Origin: Solirubrobacterales bacterium
GTDB lineage: Bacteria; Actinomycetota; Thermoleophilia; Solirubrobacterales; Solirubrobacteraceae
Direction of reading: 5' to 3'
Assembly (NCBI GenBank): GCA_025963955.1
Contig: JAOPZU010000355.1
Location: forward strand, 1 to 6,673
Length of the DNA stretch: 6,673 bases
Part shown: one piece after another, positions 5,404-6,673 of the stretch
How positions within the stretch are numbered: position 1 is the first letter of the stretch
Layout of the letters: each line of letters starts with the position of its first letter
Notes under the pieces: generated by a model
The model's input: the letters and a program-made list of their open reading frames with translations, nothing else
Told to the model about the DNA's origin: nothing
Database searches by the model: none
Program-made: the position numbers and the translations under genes

Positions 5404-6039
5404 ATGTGGATCGGACTGCTCACCGCCGGCGCCCACCCGGGCCGGCCCCCGTCGACCGAAGGGCTCGCCACGCTCTTCACCTGGGGCCCGCGGGAGCGGG
5501 CGCGCATCGACGGGCCGGAGGGGGCGCTGGCCGGCGGGGTGCGCATGCTCGCCCGTCCGGCTCAGGCGGCCCCGGCGACGGGCGACCCGAGGTGCTTCGC
5601 GTGCCGTGCCCCCTACCTGGTGCCAGAGCCCGCGGAGGTGCGGGCGCGCGAGGACATCGTCGAGCTCGGCCGGCGGGCCGACGAGCAGCAGGACCCGGGC
5701 GGGGCTCGGGATGTCGACGACGGGCCGCCCCTAGCGTCAGAGACGGACGCAGCCGGGCGCCCGAAGGCCGTCTTCGCGCTGCTGCACGTCGAGCTCGGCG
5801 CACGGCACGCGGTCGTGGGCCAGGCGCTGCTCTACATCCCCGGCGGGTCGGTGGTGACGCTGCTGCCGCTCGACTGCCTCTCCCCGTACGCGGCGCTCAT
5901 CCGGCAGCTGGGCTACCCCCGGCACGCGTGCGAGCGCTGCGGAGCCATCGCGCCCGCCGGTGGGCTGGGTGAGCCGCGAGACGCCGGGCGCGGCCCCAAC
6001 CGCGCAACCCGGCGTCGGACAGGACGGCGGGCGGCATGA
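5404..6039 (+). CDS. Unrecognised protein with two CxxC pairs (possible zinc site)
   Basis: This is a 211-residue protein with codon use like its neighbours, and I do not recognise the family. Cysteines 64 and 67 (RCFACRAPY) and 176 and 179 (ACERCGAIAP) form two CxxC pairs about 108 residues apart, which could hold one zinc ion if the domain closes on itself. Between them, 75-117 is charged and probably flexible. Residues 121-172 look folded and contain a hydrophobic run ALLYIPGGSVVTLLPLDCLS (141-160), too interrupted for a sure membrane segment. The last 25 residues are Arg-rich and may bind nucleic acid. There is no signal peptide. GTGGAGG ends one base before the ATG, too close for ideal spacing, and no other start in this frame fits better. 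It converges with yciH, 25 bp away. A reading-frame artefact is possible but less likely than a lineage-specific gene. Confidence 0.6.
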   Translation: MWIGLLTAGAHPGRPPSTEGLATLFTWGPRERARIDGPEGALAGGVRMLARPAQAAPATGDPRCFACRAPYLVPEPAEVRAREDIVELGRRADEQQDPGGARDVDDGPPLASETDAAGRPKAVFALLHVELGARHAVVGQALLYIPGGSVVTLLPLDCLSPYAALIRQLGYPRHACERCGAIAPAGGLGEPRDAGRGPNRATRRRTGRRAA

Positions 6040-6064
6040 ACGGGAGCTCTCGAGCGGTCGGGGC

Positions 6065-6400
6065 TCAGCCGCCGGCGGCCACCGCGTCGAAGCCCTCGTC
6101 CTTGAGCATCTCGAGCACGGTGTCGCGGTGGTCGCCCTGGATCTCGATCACGCCGTCCTTGGCGGACCCGCCCACCCCGCAGCGCTTCTTGAGGCGGCCG
6201 GCGAGGGCCTTCAGCGCGTCCTCCCCCACCGGCACGTCCGAGATGGTCGTGACCGTCTTGCCGCGCCGTCCGGAGGTCTCGCGGCGGACCTTGACCCGCC
6301 CGCCGGCCGCGGCCCGCGCCTCAGGGCGTGGCTCCCGCGCCTTGCGCAGGTCCCCGTCCGAGGTCGAGTAGACCACCTTCGCGTTGCTGCGCTTGGCCAT
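6065..6400 (-). CDS. yciH: SUI1/eIF1-like translation factor, YciH family
   Basis: The product is 111 residues, as in E. coli YciH. The SUI1 domain covers about 36-108: VRRETSGRRGKTVTTI (38-53), then LKKRCGVGGSAKDGVIEIQG (70-89) and DHRD (90-93), all close to the family consensus. The first 35 residues are a basic tail with YSTSDGD (11-17), also typical of bacterial members. Archaeal and eukaryotic relatives (eIF1) sit at the ribosomal P site and check start-codon choice. The bacterial protein can influence initiation fidelity in vitro, but its normal role is unsettled. This makes it of some interest in a genome with many apparently leaderless starts. ATG 6400 is 19 bp after the stop of the upstream reading frame, suggesting an operon. 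Its ribosome binding site is poor. Confidence 0.95.
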   Translation of the reverse strand: MAKRSNAKVVYSTSDGDLRKAREPRPEARAAAGGRVKVRRETSGRRGKTVTTISDVPVGEDALKALAGRLKKRCGVGGSAKDGVIEIQGDHRDTVLEMLKDEGFDAVAAGG

Positions 6401-6419
6401 CGCCCGGGCCGCCTGCCGC

Positions 6420-6673
6420 TCAGGCGTGCTGCGCCTGGTGGTAGCCGTACTCCTCGCCGGGGCCCATGCTCGGTTCCTCGGGCCCCGGGTCGCCGTCGTC
6501 GTAGAAGGCGGGCGCCGGCGGGCTGACCGGCCCGGGAGCGTCGCGCACCGCAGCGTTCCGGACGGTGACGGGCACCGCGGTGGCCGGCGGCGACGGCGCG
6601 GCGGCGACGACCGCCGCGGGGGCCGGGGACGGCGGTACCGGGACGGGGGCGTCCGGGACGACCGCGGCCATCG
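6420..6673 (-). CDS. Pro/Ala-rich protein, probably C-terminal part (runs off right edge)
   Basis: The frame is open from the window edge to TGA at 6420-6422. An ATG at 6671 could be the start of an 83-residue protein, but the sequence from there is a Pro/Ala/Val-rich low-complexity stretch (about 53 residues) followed by an acidic tail with YDDGD and GPGEEYGYHQ. That looks more like the disordered end of a longer protein than a complete one. There is no domain to recognise. Codon third positions are almost all G or C, which supports coding, though low complexity weakens the test. It is 19 bp upstream of yciH on the same strand, so the two are probably cotranscribed. Confidence 0.5.
   Translation of the reverse strand, partial: MAAVVPDAPVPVPPSPAPAAVVAAAPSPPATAVPVTVRNAAVRDAPGPVSPPAPAFYDDGDPGPEEPSMGPGEEYGYHQAQHA

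Noticed and set aside
5358..5972. Arg/Gly/Ala-rich plus-strand frame overlapping the CxxC protein gene
   Set aside because: It has extreme low-complexity composition, while the competing frame at 5404-6039 has balanced composition and cysteine pairs.
1..6673. CRISPR array, insertion sequence, prophage or defence system
   Set aside because: I saw no spaced direct repeats, transposase, integrase or phage genes; the content is housekeeping and regulatory.

Overview
The window is very GC-rich, with G or C at nearly every third codon position in the genes and no mobile element. Several genes appear to lack a Shine-Dalgarno sequence, which suggests leaderless transcripts. These traits, with the protein types seen (a Rv2251-like FAD oxidase, a Rrf2 regulator ending in MYYI, an HDOD-LuxR fusion), point to an actinobacterial chromosome. 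I suspect a Thermoleophilia/Solirubrobacterales-type lineage, but that is an inference from style, not a sequence search.

Layout, left to right: (1) The 5' part of an alkyl-DHAP-synthase-like FAD oxidase reads leftward off the edge. (2) About 550 bp without a convincing gene (496-1044) contains several inverted repeats. Two of its hairpins carry the same loop sequence on opposite strands. (3) A Rrf2-type regulator (minus) and a small VanZ-like membrane protein (plus) diverge from a 26-bp spacer. (4) VanZ converges on an HDOD-LuxR fusion protein (minus), their stop codons overlapping in the tetranucleotide CTAG. (5) Glutamyl-tRNA synthetase gltX (minus) lies 70 bp upstream of the HDOD gene in the same direction. 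(6) Endonuclease IV (nfo, plus) diverges from gltX across only 16 bp that contain a small dyad. (7) An unrecognised 211-residue protein with two CxxC pairs (plus) follows. (8) A bacterial SUI1/YciH protein (minus) converges on it, and a Pro/Ala-rich reading frame running off the right edge lies 19 bp upstream of yciH on the same strand.

The genes are mostly housekeeping (translation: gltX, yciH; base excision repair: nfo) mixed with regulators (Rrf2, HDOD-LuxR). I see no clear multi-gene pathway and no defence or biosynthetic cluster. The best candidate for something undescribed is the structured intergenic region at 540-1020. The HDOD-LuxR fusion and the unknown CxxC protein come next.
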